From Polaromonas sp. (GTDB taxonomy: Bacteria > Pseudomonadota > Gammaproteobacteria > Burkholderiales > Burkholderiaceae_C), in assembly GCF_029945895.1 (NCBI RefSeq), contig NZ_JAQSDL010000084.1, positions 1 through 64,000 on the forward strand: DNA of 64,000 nt. Reading direction: 5' to 3'. Each line of letters starts with the position of its first letter. Position 1 is the stretch's first letter. The position numbers and the translations under genes are program-made. This document shows positions 22,538 to 31,304 of this stretch, in pieces. Below the pieces are notes generated by a model. It was not told the origin of the DNA, made no database searches, and saw only the letters and a program-made list of their open reading frames with translations.

Positions 22538-24520
22538 GTGCCCCACCCCAGTTTCTGCCGCACGTACCGGGCGCTGACCCGGTTCCTGATCGCCGCGCCA
22601 CTCGCCTCGCTTCTCCTTGTCCTGGCCACGGCCGCCGCAGCGCAGCCGGCTGCGGCCGTGCCATCGGCACCGCCGATGGAAGTCAACACCTCGCCCGCTT
22701 CGGGCGTGACGCAAACCGCACCCGCCCCCGCCGCCCCGCCCGCCAGCGTGACCCCGCCGCCCACCCCGGCAGGCTCGGTCGGGCCGACGCAGGCGCAGAC
22801 CGAGGTCACCGCCTTCGACATTCAGGTACGCGCGCCCGACGGCGTGCGTGAGCTGCTCGAGCGCCACCTCGAACTGCAGCGCTACCGCGCAGTGACCGAC
22901 CTCGACGATGCCGAGCTGGCCCGCCTGATCGTGCTGGCCGAGCGCAATGTGCGCAACCTGGTGGGCACACTCGGTTACTTCAGCCCCGAGATCCGCATCA
23001 CGCAGGAAGGGGCCGCCGCGCAGCACCCCACCATTGCGATTGCCGTGACACCCGGCGAACTCACCCGCATCCAGGACGTGGCCATCGATTTCACCGGCGA
23101 CATCGCCACCTCGTCCGACACCGACGCAGTGGCGCAGCGCGAGGAAATCCGCAGCGACTGGCGCCTGCCCGCCGGCCAGCGCTTCACCCAGGACAACTGG
23201 GACAGCGCCAAAACCCAGGCTCTGCGCGGACTGGTGGCCAGGCGCTACCCGGCGGGCCGGCTCGCCGACAGCCTGGCCGACATCGACCCCGCCAGCGAGA
23301 GCGCGAAGCTCTCGCTGCGGCTTGATTCCGGACCGCTGTACCGGCTGGGGCCCATGCAGGTCAGCGGCATCCAGCGCTACGACCCGCTGCTGGTGCCGCG
23401 GCTGGCACGCCTGCCGCCCGGCTCGGTGTACGACCAGAACCGGCTGGTCGAAGCCCAGCAGCGCCTGGCTGCCAGCGGTTATTTTGATTCGGCCGCGATT
23501 TTTGTCGATCCCGACAGCGACCCGGCGGCCGCCCCGGTGCAGGTGCAGGTGCGTGAGGCAGCGCTGCAGAAAGTGGTGTTGGGCGTGGGCATCACCACCG
23601 ACAGCGGGCCGCGCGCGTCGGTGGAACACACCCACCACCGCGTGCCCGGCATCGGCTGGCGCGCCGTCACCAAACTGCAGCTCGAGCGCAAGTCCCCGTT
23701 TGCACAAACCGAATGGACCGGCATCCCCGATGACGACGGCTGGCGCTGGGGCGCGCTCGGCCGGGCCGAACGCCTGGACGACGACGAGCTCGTCACCCGC
23801 GCGCAGCGCCTGCGATTCGGCCGCTCGCAGGCCGGCGAACGCATCGACCGCAACCTCTACCTGCAGTACGACCGCGCGAGTGTGCAGACCCGGCAGGCCG
23901 GCGCCCTGGCCGGCAGCGACATCGGCGACGGTTCGGCCCTGAGCGCCAACTACGTCTGGACCGGCCGCTATTTCGACAGCCTGCCTTTTCCCAGCAAGGG
24001 TTACGGGCTGGGCTTTGAACTCGGCGGCGGCGTGACGCTGGGCAATGAACGCAAGCCTTTCCTGCGCACCACCGGACGCTGGCTGGGCGTGAAGTCGCTG
24101 ACCAGTGGCCGCCTCGCCCTGCGCGCCGAAGCCGGCGCGGTGGTGGCTGCGGACTCGGCGCGCATTCCCGCCACACAGCTTTTTCGCACGGGCGGCGACA
24201 ACACCGTGCGCGGTTACGGCTACCGCGACATCGGCGTCGAGCGCGCCAGCGGCGTGACCGGGCCGGGCCGTTACCTCGCCGTCGGCAGCGTCGAGTGGCA
24301 AAGGCCAATACGGCGCAACGGCCTGCCCACCGAATGGGAGCACACGCTGTTTGTCGACGCCGGTTCGGTCGCCGAAACGCCGAAAGAGCTGAAGGCCAGG
24401 GTCGGCGTGGGCACCGGCGTGCGCTGGCGCAGCCCGATCGGTCCGCTGCAGATTGACCTGGCCTACGGTTTGACCCCCAAAAAACTGCGGCTGCACATGA
24501 GTGTGGGTTTTGTTTTCTGA
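22538..24520 (+). CDS. tamA: TamA, outer-membrane assembly factor of the BamA family
   Basis: 660 residues starting at a GTG. A signal peptide (LIAAPLASLLLVLATAAAAQ) leads to an Ala/Pro-rich linker, three POTRA domains (about 85-330, for example DLDDAELARLIVLAERN, and ERLAASGYFDSA) and the C-terminal 16-strand barrel. RGYGYRDIG and VGSVEWQRPI are the L6-loop RGY motif and a barrel strand, and the final residue is Phe. It inserts autotransporters and other outer-membrane proteins together with TamB. The stop overlaps the tamB start by one base, so the genes are translationally coupled. Confidence 0.93.
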   Translation: MPHPSFCRTYRALTRFLIAAPLASLLLVLATAAAAQPAAAVPSAPPMEVNTSPASGVTQTAPAPAAPPASVTPPPTPAGSVGPTQAQTEVTAFDIQVRAPDGVRELLERHLELQRYRAVTDLDDAELARLIVLAERNVRNLVGTLGYFSPEIRITQEGAAAQHPTIAIAVTPGELTRIQDVAIDFTGDIATSSDTDAVAQREEIRSDWRLPAGQRFTQDNWDSAKTQALRGLVARRYPAGRLADSLADIDPASESAKLSLRLDSGPLYRLGPMQVSGIQRYDPLLVPRLARLPPGSVYDQNRLVEAQQRLAASGYFDSAAIFVDPDSDPAAAPVQVQVREAALQKVVLGVGITTDSGPRASVEHTHHRVPGIGWRAVTKLQLERKSPFAQTEWTGIPDDDGWRWGALGRAERLDDDELVTRAQRLRFGRSQAGERIDRNLYLQYDRASVQTRQAGALAGSDIGDGSALSANYVWTGRYFDSLPFPSKGYGLGFELGGGVTLGNERKPFLRTTGRWLGVKSLTSGRLALRAEAGAVVAADSARIPATQLFRTGGDNTVRGYGYRDIGVERASGVTGPGRYLAVGSVEWQRPIRRNGLPTEWEHTLFVDAGSVAETPKELKARVGVGTGVRWRSPIGPLQIDLAYGLTPKKLRLHMSVGFVF

Positions 24521-27500
24521 TGGTCATGCCCGCCACCGCTCCCCGCAACGCTCCCGATAGCGCGGCACCACCGCCACGGCGCCGCTGGCGCAAGGCGGTG
24601 GCCGCGGCATGCAGCGCCATGGTGCTGGCGCTGCTGCTGGCCCTGGCGGGCCTCTGGGTGTGGTCGGGCACCGAAGGCTCGCTGGCCAGCGCGCTGCGCT
24701 GGGCCGGGCGCGCGCAACCGCTCAGCGCCGAAGGGGTGAGCGGCTCACTGCGCGCCGGCGGCCAGGTGCAGACATTGCGCTGGCAGCAAGAGCGCCTGCA
24801 ACTCGTCGCCAGCGATGTCCAGCTGCGCTGGCACCCGCTGTCGCTGCTGACCGGCACCCTCCGGCTCGAGCGCCTGGCCGCAGCCAGCCTGACGGTGGAC
24901 GACCAGCGCCCGCCGGCTGAAGCCGCCGCCGCTCCGCCGGTCTCGGTGGCGCTGCCCTTTCGCATCACCCTGGATGAACTGGCCATCGACCGGCTGCTGT
25001 GGCTGGGCCCGCCCGCGCTGGAAGCCAAAGCCATTCGCGCGCGTTATGCCTTTGATGGCGTGCACCACCGGATCGAGCTGGCGAACGCACTCATCGCTGA
25101 CGGACGTTACAGCGGCCGCGCCAGCCTGCTGGCCACCGGTGCACTGACGCTGGACGCTGCCATGTCGGGCGTGCTGGAAGCCACCGTGCCCGGCAGCGCG
25201 GCCCGCGTGCCACTGGCGTTTCAGGCCACGGCCCAAGGCCCGCTGGCTGACTTGCAGGCCAGCGGCGCCCTTCAGCAGGTCGGCACACCCACCCGCCCCG
25301 GCGCCACGCCGCAGGCCAGCGCCACCGCGCGCATCACGCCCTGGGCGGCGCAACCGCTGCCGCAGGCCGATGCCAGCTTTGTCGCGCTCGACCTGGCCAG
25401 CCTCTGGCCGGGCGCGCCGCAGACCGGGCTCAGCGGCAAGCTCAGTGTGCGGCCCGACAGCCGCCGCAGCGACGCCTGGCAACTGCAGACCACCCTCAGC
25501 AACAGCCTGCCCGGCCCCTGGGACCAGCAGCGCCTGCCGCTGGACAAGCTGCAGGCCGAGGGCGAGTGGCGCGGCGGCGTGGCCATGGTGCGCAGCCTGC
25601 AGGCCCGGCTGGCTGGTGGCGAGATCACGGCCAGCGGCCAGTGGTCGCAGGCGGCCCCTGCCACCGCCTCCCCCACAACGCCCGCGGCGCCTGTTGCTGC
25701 CGGCGCGCAGGGCTGGCAGGTGCAGGCCACGCTGAAAAACATCAACCCCGCTGCGCTGCACACCCAACTGGCGGCACTGCCGGTGGACGGGCGCGCGGAC
25801 GTGAATGGGCAGGCGGGCGCGATCGAGTTCGATGCCGCCGTTGCAGCCAGCGGCAAAACCGCCGCACCGCCCACCCGTTCCGCCCGTTCCGACCGTTCCG
25901 ACCGTTCCGACCGTTCCGACCGTTCCGCCAACAACCCATTGGCCGCCCTGCGCCTGCGCGACGCAAGCGCCACCGGGCGCTGGGCGGGCGACACGCTGAC
26001 GCTGTCGGCACTGCAACTTCGCACCGACGACGCCGAGTTGGCCGGCACGCTGCAAGTGCAGCCCGCCGCCCGCAGCGGCAAGGGCCGGCTGGACCTGACC
26101 GCGCCCGGCCTGGCCGCCCAGCTGCAGGGTGAACTGCAGGCCACACGGGGCGCGGGCCGGCTCAGCCTGCGCGGCCGCGATGCGGCCCTGGCCTTGCGCT
26201 GGCTGCAGCGCCTGCCAGGCGCACCGGCCGCCCTGCAACAGGCCTCGGCCAGCGGCAGCGCCGAACTCCAGCTCGGCTGGCAAGGCGGCTGGCGCGACCC
26301 GTCGTTGCAGGCCAGCCTGAGCCTGCCCGCCTTGGACTGGCGCAATGGCGTCGCCCCTGCCAGCCCGTCTTCCAACACATCTTCAAACCCATCTTCCAGC
26401 ACATCTGAAAAAACTTCGACTCCCACCCGCCCCGCAGCCCCTGCCGGCGTGCTGCAGTTCCGCGCTGTCCAGGCCACCCTGTCGGGCCGCCTGAGCCAGG
26501 CCGAACTCAAGCTCCAGGGCCGGCTGCACCAGCAGCAGCGCCGCTACGCCCTGCAACTGGCCGCCAGCGGTGGCCGCAGCGGCCCGGCCCCGGCCAGCCT
26601 TGCCGCATGGAGCACCGCGCCGTGGCAAGCCCTGGTGCAGCCACTGCAGCTGTCGGTCGAAGACCCGGCCCTGGGCGCTGGCGCCTGGCGCCTGGCCACG
26701 CAGAAAGCGGTGCCGCTGAAGTGGACGCCAACATCGGCCGGCGGCGCACTGGAAGCCGGCGCTGGCCAGGCCCTGCTGACTGCCCCCGCGCGCGCAGCCG
26801 CGGCAGGTTCCCCTTCACAAGCCACCCTGGCCTGGCAGCCGGTGCGCTGGCGCGCCGGCGAGTTGCTCACCGCTGGCACCCTCACCGGTTTGCCGCTGGC
26901 CTGGCTGGAGCTTGTCGCCGGCCCGCAACTGGCGGGCGCTGGCCTGGCCGGTGATCTGGTGTTCGACGGCCAGTGGGACGCGGCGCTGGGCAGCACCCTG
27001 CGCCTGAAGGCCAGCCTGGCGCGCAGCCGCGGCGACATCACGGTGCAGGCCGAAACCGCGCAAGGCAGCGCCACACGGGTCGCCGCCGGGGTGAAGGAGG
27101 CGCGCCTGACACTGGAAAGCAACGGCGACGCCCTCACCCTGGGCCTGCGCTGGGACAGCGAGCGCGCCGGCAACGCCGACGGCCAGCTCACCACGCGGCT
27201 GGCCAGAAGCAGCGCCGGCTGGGCCTGGCCGGCAGATGCGCCGCTCAACGGCCGCCTGCGCGCGCAACTGCCGCGGATCGGTGTGTGGTCCGTGCTGGCG
27301 CCACCGGGCTGGCGGCTGCGCGGTTCTCTGGCCGCCAATGTGGCCCTCAGCGGCAACCGCGCCGCGCCGCAGCTGGCCGGCACCTTGCAGGCCGACGACC
27401 TGGCATTGCGCTCGGTGGTGGACGGCATCGAGTTCGGCAAGGGCACGCTGCGCGCCACGCTGGACGGCACCCGCATGCGCATCAGCGAGTTCACCCTGCA

Positions 27501-28572
27501 GGGCGCTGGCGGCCAGGGCACCGGCGGCCTGCTGCGCGCGCAGGGCGAAGCCGGCTGGATCAATGGCAAACCGGAGGTGCGGCTGGACGCCAAACTGGAA
27601 CGCCTGCGCGCCAGCCTGCGCACCGACCGGGCGCTCACCGTGTCGGGCGACCTGCGGGCCAGCCTGGTCGGCAAGGCGGCGACGCTGACCGGCAAGCTGC
27701 TGATCGACCAGGCGCGCATCCTGTTGCCCGACGAAAGCACGCCGCAGCTCGGTGACGACGTGGTGGTGCGCAGCAGCAGCGGCGCAGCCGCCGGCAAAAA
27801 AGCGCCGGCCGAGGCCCATGCGCCCGCCGCCGCGCCCGCCAGCCAGGACAGCCGCAGCCTGAGCCTGGCGGTGCAGATCGACCTGGGCCAGGACTTCCGC
27901 ATTCGCGGCAAGGGGCTGGACACGCGCGTGCAGGGCGTACTCGCGCTCAGCGGTGAGTCCCTGGGCAACGCGCGCCTGAACGGCACGGTGCGCACCGTGG
28001 GCGGTCAATACCGCGCTTACGGCCAGCGCCTGGATGTCGAGCAGGGGCAACTGCGTTTTACCGGCGCCATCGACAACCCGACGCTGGACATCCTGGCGAT
28101 TCGCCCCAACCTCACGCAGCGCGTGGGGGTGCAGATCACCGGCACGGCGCTACTGCCGCGCGTGCGCCTGTACGCGCAGCCCGAGCTGTCCGACGCAGAG
28201 AAACTGTCCTGGCTGGTGGTGGGCCGCGCCTCGGCCAGCGGCGGCGCCGAAGCCGCGCTGCTGCAGCAGGCGGCGATTGCGCTGCTGGGCAGCAAGACCG
28301 GCGGCATGTCCGGCGGGCTGGCGGCCTCGCTGGGGCTGGACGAGCTGTCGTTCCGCGGCGCATCAAGCAACACCGACGGCAGTGCTGCCGAAGGCGCGGT
28401 TACGCTGGGCAAACGTTTTTCGCGCAACTTCTATGCGGCCTACGAACGCAGCCTGTCGGGCGCACTCGGCACGCTGTACCTGTTTTACGATTTGTCGCAG
28501 CGCTTCACCATCCGGGCCGAAGCCGGCCAGCAAAGCGCGGTGGACCTGATCTACACGGTGCCGTTTGACTAG
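24520..28572 (+). CDS. tamB: TamB, inner-membrane partner of TamA
   Basis: 1350 residues: an N-terminal membrane anchor (AAACSAMVLALLLALAGLWV), a long repetitive beta-rich groove, and the C-terminal DUF490 domain (about 1000-1350: VGGQYRAYGQRLDVEQGQLR, LDILAIRPNLTQRVGVQITG, DAEKLSWLVVGRASASGG, RFTIRAEAGQQSAVDLIYTV). The domain meets TamA and the protein spans the periplasm. Two low-complexity inserts are present: an RSD tandem block at about 450 and a Ser/Thr/Asn/Pro stretch at about 616. The length is normal for beta-proteobacterial TamB. Confidence 0.93.
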   Translation: MVMPATAPRNAPDSAAPPPRRRWRKAVAAACSAMVLALLLALAGLWVWSGTEGSLASALRWAGRAQPLSAEGVSGSLRAGGQVQTLRWQQERLQLVASDVQLRWHPLSLLTGTLRLERLAAASLTVDDQRPPAEAAAAPPVSVALPFRITLDELAIDRLLWLGPPALEAKAIRARYAFDGVHHRIELANALIADGRYSGRASLLATGALTLDAAMSGVLEATVPGSAARVPLAFQATAQGPLADLQASGALQQVGTPTRPGATPQASATARITPWAAQPLPQADASFVALDLASLWPGAPQTGLSGKLSVRPDSRRSDAWQLQTTLSNSLPGPWDQQRLPLDKLQAEGEWRGGVAMVRSLQARLAGGEITASGQWSQAAPATASPTTPAAPVAAGAQGWQVQATLKNINPAALHTQLAALPVDGRADVNGQAGAIEFDAAVAASGKTAAPPTRSARSDRSDRSDRSDRSANNPLAALRLRDASATGRWAGDTLTLSALQLRTDDAELAGTLQVQPAARSGKGRLDLTAPGLAAQLQGELQATRGAGRLSLRGRDAALALRWLQRLPGAPAALQQASASGSAELQLGWQGGWRDPSLQASLSLPALDWRNGVAPASPSSNTSSNPSSSTSEKTSTPTRPAAPAGVLQFRAVQATLSGRLSQAELKLQGRLHQQQRRYALQLAASGGRSGPAPASLAAWSTAPWQALVQPLQLSVEDPALGAGAWRLATQKAVPLKWTPTSAGGALEAGAGQALLTAPARAAAAGSPSQATLAWQPVRWRAGELLTAGTLTGLPLAWLELVAGPQLAGAGLAGDLVFDGQWDAALGSTLRLKASLARSRGDITVQAETAQGSATRVAAGVKEARLTLESNGDALTLGLRWDSERAGNADGQLTTRLARSSAGWAWPADAPLNGRLRAQLPRIGVWSVLAPPGWRLRGSLAANVALSGNRAAPQLAGTLQADDLALRSVVDGIEFGKGTLRATLDGTRMRISEFTLQGAGGQGTGGLLRAQGEAGWINGKPEVRLDAKLERLRASLRTDRALTVSGDLRASLVGKAATLTGKLLIDQARILLPDESTPQLGDDVVVRSSSGAAAGKKAPAEAHAPAAAPASQDSRSLSLAVQIDLGQDFRIRGKGLDTRVQGVLALSGESLGNARLNGTVRTVGGQYRAYGQRLDVEQGQLRFTGAIDNPTLDILAIRPNLTQRVGVQITGTALLPRVRLYAQPELSDAEKLSWLVVGRASASGGAEAALLQQAAIALLGSKTGGMSGGLAASLGLDELSFRGASSNTDGSAAEGAVTLGKRFSRNFYAAYERSLSGALGTLYLFYDLSQRFTIRAEAGQQSAVDLIYTVPFD
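25876..25929. repeat. 9-bp tandem repeat inside tamB
   Basis: Six consecutive units of CGTTCCGAC (first and last CGTTCCGCC) encode (Arg-Ser-Asp/Ala)n. The repeat keeps the reading frame and lies in a linker between beta segments. Confidence 0.92.
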
Positions 28573-28589
28573 GGCCGTGAATTGCAAGA

Positions 28590-28665
28590 TGGTGCCCTTG
28601 GCAGGAATCGGACCTGCGACCTATCCCTTAGGAGGGGATCGCTCTATCCACTGAGCTACAAAGGC
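28590..28665 (-). tRNA. tRNA-Arg (anticodon CCU)
   Basis: The minus strand folds as a cloverleaf: acceptor GCCTTTG/CAAGGGC, D-arm GCTC-AGTGGATA-GAGC, anticodon stem ATCCC/GGGAT with loop CTCCTAA (anticodon CCT), T-arm GCAGG-TCCGATT-CCTGC, discriminator A, and encoded CCA at 28590-28592. It reads AGG. Confidence 0.95.
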
Positions 28666-28740
28666 AGACGCGTAGTTTAACAAGGGTGAACAGGCCGGTG
28701 CCGGCTGGCCGCGCTGCGGCGGGGAATCGCAGGCCTTCTT

Positions 28741-28926
28741 GGGCGGGCGCCTGGAGGCAATCCGGCGCAAGCATGAGCTTCTCCACCGCCTCCAGATCCA
28801 TGCAGGCTCTGGTGGACTGGAGGACTGGGGGATTGCCCGTGAACTGACCGGGCAGCGCCGCAACCGTGTTTTTGTCCATGAAGCTTGTCTGAACATCCTC
28901 TACGAAGGGGCGAGCCCCTTTGAGTT
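28741..28926 (+). pseudogene. C-terminal remnant of a Fic-family protein
   Basis: The plus strand encodes GIARELTGQRRNRVFVHEACLNILYEG, which matches the winged C-terminal end of Fic-domain proteins (LTGQRRNRVFVYxxYLxIL-EG). Preceding residues RLEAIRRKHELLHRLQIHAG have lost the expected HTH pattern, and no Fic core (HxFx(D/E)GNGR) or start codon is present. It lies just beyond a tRNA gene on the side where elements often integrate. It is a gene fragment. Confidence 0.6.
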
Positions 28927-28958
28927 CAGTCAAGGCAGACGCGGGGAAGTATCGCTCC

Positions 28959-29008
28959 TGCTTTGATAGCTGCTTGCGCCCACCGCATCAGGTCTGGAGA
29001 GCTCAAAC
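28959..29008 (+). repeat. Dispersed Comamonadaceae-type repeat
   Basis: CTTTGATAGCTGCTTGCGCC followed by CACCGCATCAGGTCTGGAG. It is close to the family consensus and sits between the Fic remnant and the ECF41 gene end. Confidence 0.75.
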
Positions 29009-29058
29009 ACCTGTGCAAATACCGTTTCAGGCGCATTTGCCGCCGCAGCGCACCGGCC

Positions 29059-29952
29059 TCACGCCAACACCTCCGGCCCAAAGGCCAGCCCGTCGAGCTT
29101 GTCGGGGTTGCGCAGGATGTAGATATTGGTCGCCTGGCCTTCGTCGTTGTAGGCAAAGGTGATGGCGGTCACGATCTCGCCGTTCGCGCGCAGCTGGATG
29201 GCGCGGCCGCCGTTGATCTCGCAGGGCACCCATTCGTAAGCCGCCCAGTAGCGCGCCAGCTGGGTGGTGACCAGCGTGAGCACGCTGCCCTTGCCCTGAA
29301 ACACGCCTTCGACGGAGGGGACCTTGCCGCCGCTGTCGGCGCTGACGGCGATGTCGTCCGACAGCAGACTGGCCAGCGACTCGGTGCTGCCGCCGGTAAT
29401 GGCCTCGCGAAAAGCGGCGAGCAGCTCGTCCTGCACCTTGGGCGGCGTCACGTGGCGCACCCTGCCCTGGGCGATGTTGACGCTGGCGCGCGAGACCAGC
29501 TTGCGGCAGGCGGCTTCTTCCATGTCCAGTATGCCGGCCACCTCGGCGTAGGGCGTTTCAAAAATCTCGTGCAGCAGGTAGGCGGCGCGCTCCCTGGGCG
29601 TGAGCCGTTCGAGCAGCAGCAAAAAGGCCATGCTCAGCGACGAGGCCAGCAAGGCATGCGTTTCGGGTGTCTCTTCGGTGCGGGTGTGGATGGGTTCGGG
29701 CAGCCAGGTGCCAACGTAGTCCACCCGGCTGCGCTGCGCGTCGCGCAGCATGTCAATGCAGTGCCGCGTACACAGCGTGGTGAGCCAGGCCGCCGGCGTG
29801 GCAATGCTGGCATGGTCGGCCCCCAGCCACTTGATGTAGACGTCGTGCACGGCGTCTTCGGCATCAGCCCGTGAACCGAGGATGCGGTAGGCCAGGCCGA
29901 ACAGGTGCCTGCGCCTTTCTTCAAACACGGCCGTGGGGCTGATGCCTTGCAT
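29059..29952 (-). CDS. ECF41-family RNA polymerase sigma factor
   Basis: 297 residues. Sigma region 2 is at about 8-75 (RRRHLFGLAYRILGSRADAED), region 4 is at about 110-165 (RLTPRERAAYLLHEIFETPYAEVAGIL), and a SnoaL-like C-terminal extension takes up residues 170-297. ECF41 hallmarks are present: WLPEP in the linker (about 83), DSGGKV in place of DGGGKV/R, and NPDKL near the C-terminus. In this group the extension controls the sigma factor itself and no anti-sigma is needed. It is the second gene of an operon, 8 bases after the AhpD-like gene, as expected for ECF41 targets. Confidence 0.93.
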   Translation of the reverse strand: MQGISPTAVFEERRRHLFGLAYRILGSRADAEDAVHDVYIKWLGADHASIATPAAWLTTLCTRHCIDMLRDAQRSRVDYVGTWLPEPIHTRTEETPETHALLASSLSMAFLLLLERLTPRERAAYLLHEIFETPYAEVAGILDMEEAACRKLVSRASVNIAQGRVRHVTPPKVQDELLAAFREAITGGSTESLASLLSDDIAVSADSGGKVPSVEGVFQGKGSVLTLVTTQLARYWAAYEWVPCEINGGRAIQLRANGEIVTAITFAYNDEGQATNIYILRNPDKLDGLAFGPEVLA

Positions 29953-29960
29953 GGTGGGGC

Positions 29961-30410
29961 CTAATGCGCCGAGACCTGGGTGCGGTTCCAGAGGTTGATC
30001 ATGGCAATCGTGGCGGTCAGCGCGCCGATCTCCTTGTCGCTGAACGACTTGCGCAGCCGGCCGCGCAGGCTGGCGTAGTCGGTTTTGTGGTCAAGCACGG
30101 TCAGCGCTTCGGTCCAGGCCAGTGCGGCTTTTTCGGCCTCGCTGAAGTCGCTCACATGGGCCCAGACAATGAGGCGGTCCAGCCTGTCACTGGTTTCGCC
30201 GTCTTCACGGGCCTCGCGGGTGTGCATTTTCACGCAAAAGCCGCAGCCGTTGAGCTGCGAGGCGCGCAGGTGCACCAGGTGGTGAAGCTTTTTCTCCAGG
30301 CCCAGGCCGTCAATCACCTCTCTCACCTTGAGCAGGACGGGGAAGACTTCCGGAATGACGAGGTCCAGACGGATGGGCGCGGTATGTGCAGCAGTGGCGG
30401 TGGCAGTCAT
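29961..30410 (-). CDS. AhpD-like carboxymuconolactone-decarboxylase-family protein
   Basis: 149 residues with the AhpD-type active site CGFCVKMH (about 58-65) within LHHLVHLRASQLNGCGFC. ECF41 sigma factors are regularly encoded next to and transcribe such CMD proteins, here immediately upstream in the operon. A redox or peroxide-related function is generally assumed; the substrate is unknown. AAAGGAAA precedes the ATG at 30410. Confidence 0.92.
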   Translation of the reverse strand: MTATATAAHTAPIRLDLVIPEVFPVLLKVREVIDGLGLEKKLHHLVHLRASQLNGCGFCVKMHTREAREDGETSDRLDRLIVWAHVSDFSEAEKAALAWTEALTVLDHKTDYASLRGRLRKSFSDKEIGALTATIAMINLWNRTQVSAH

Positions 30411-30447
30411 GGTGTTTTCCTTTAAAAGTTGGAGGTGACACCGTATT

Positions 30448-30474
30448 GACGATCCAGCGTTGCAGCTTGTGACG
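30448..30474 (-). promoter_or_regulatory. ECF41-type promoter
   Basis: On the minus strand CGTCACA at 30474-30468 and CGTC at 30451-30448 are separated by exactly 16 bases. The described ECF41 target promoter is TGTCACA-N16-CGTC, so there is one mismatch. It lies 38-64 bases upstream of the AhpD-like gene start. Confidence 0.7.
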
Positions 30475-30570
30475 TGGGGGCAGAAAAAATAAAAGGTCTG
30501 AAGCCGTCCAGCTTCAGGCGATGGCGATGGCGATGGCGGTAGACAGGTTCCATCTGACGGCCATCACCCG

Positions 30571-30615
30571 CTACAACTTTAATAGCTGCCTGCGCCCATC
30601 CAGCAAGGGCTGGTG
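30571..30615 (+). repeat. Dispersed Comamonadaceae-type repeat
   Basis: CTACAACTTTAATAGCTGCC TGCGCCCATCC is followed by AGCAAGGGCTGGTGG, a near-consensus copy in the gap between the ECF41 operon promoter and the NUDIX gene end. Confidence 0.75.
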
Positions 30616-30658
30616 GCCAAAAAGATCTTGAAGCTTCCGGCCGCCCGGGCCAAGACCC

Positions 30659-31189
30659 TCAGTCCCGCTTGGCCCACTCCACAAACTCCGGCTGGTAACC
30701 CCTGGACTTCAAAAAGTCTGCCAGGGCGTACCCAGTGCCGGCCGGCCAGCACTTGACGTCTTCATGGGCGTACAGCCGGTAGTCCACCAGCTCGGGCGAG
30801 AGTTTGACTTCACCGTGGCCGACGGCGCTGTAGGCAATGATGATCTGGTTCATGCGCTGGAAGTCGTAGACGCCAATCAGCTGGAGGTCGGTCACGTCCA
30901 GGCTGGTTTCTTCCTTGATCTCGCGGGTGATGCCGCCCTCGGGCGTTTCGCCGGCTTCCATGAAACCAGTGATCAGCGCGTACATCTTGCCGGACCATGC
31001 GGCGTTGCGCGCCAGCAGGATCTTGCCCTGGTGCTCGATGACCGCGGCCAGCACCGGCACCGGGTTGTTCCAGTGGGTGTAGTCACAGGCCGGGCAACGC
31101 AGGCGCACGGTCTCGCCGCTGTCTTCCAGCTGGGAAATCATCGCCAGCGGGGTGGCGCAGCTGGGGCAAAACTTGAATTCGTGGCTCAT
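30659..31189 (-). CDS. NUDIX hydrolase with zinc ribbon
   Basis: 176 residues. An N-terminal zinc ribbon (CPSC at 8-11 and CPAC at about 33-36) precedes the NUDIX domain. The box GX5EX7REXXEEXG is met by GFMEAGETPEGGITREIKEET. The arrangement resembles NADH pyrophosphatase-like proteins but is shorter. Such enzymes hydrolyse nucleoside diphosphate-linked compounds. ATG 31189 is chosen because MSHEFKFCPSCATPL is the homologous start. It is preceded by a dispersed repeat. Confidence 0.9.
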   Translation of the reverse strand: MSHEFKFCPSCATPLAMISQLEDSGETVRLRCPACDYTHWNNPVPVLAAVIEHQGKILLARNAAWSGKMYALITGFMEAGETPEGGITREIKEETSLDVTDLQLIGVYDFQRMNQIIIAYSAVGHGEVKLSPELVDYRLYAHEDVKCWPAGTGYALADFLKSRGYQPEFVEWAKRD

Positions 31190-31211
31190 GGCATGCAGAC
31201 CTTTTTGCTTC

Positions 31212-31250
31212 TTTTTTGATAGCTGCTTGCGCCCGAAGGACAAGGGCAAC
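31212..31250 (+). repeat. Dispersed Comamonadaceae-type repeat
   Basis: TTTTTTGATAGCTGCTTGCG CCCGAAGGACAAGGGCAACA, just upstream of the NUDIX gene. Confidence 0.75.
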
Positions 31251-31304
31251 AGCCACTTTTTATATACAAACCCGGCTCAACCGTTCGCTCGGAGCTTGTC
31301 GGCA

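Noticed and set aside
21242..24496. 1084-codon open frame opposite the VWA and tamA genes
   Set aside because: GC-rich antisense shadow; composition is His/Gln/Gly-rich with no domains, and the opposite strand has recognised genes.
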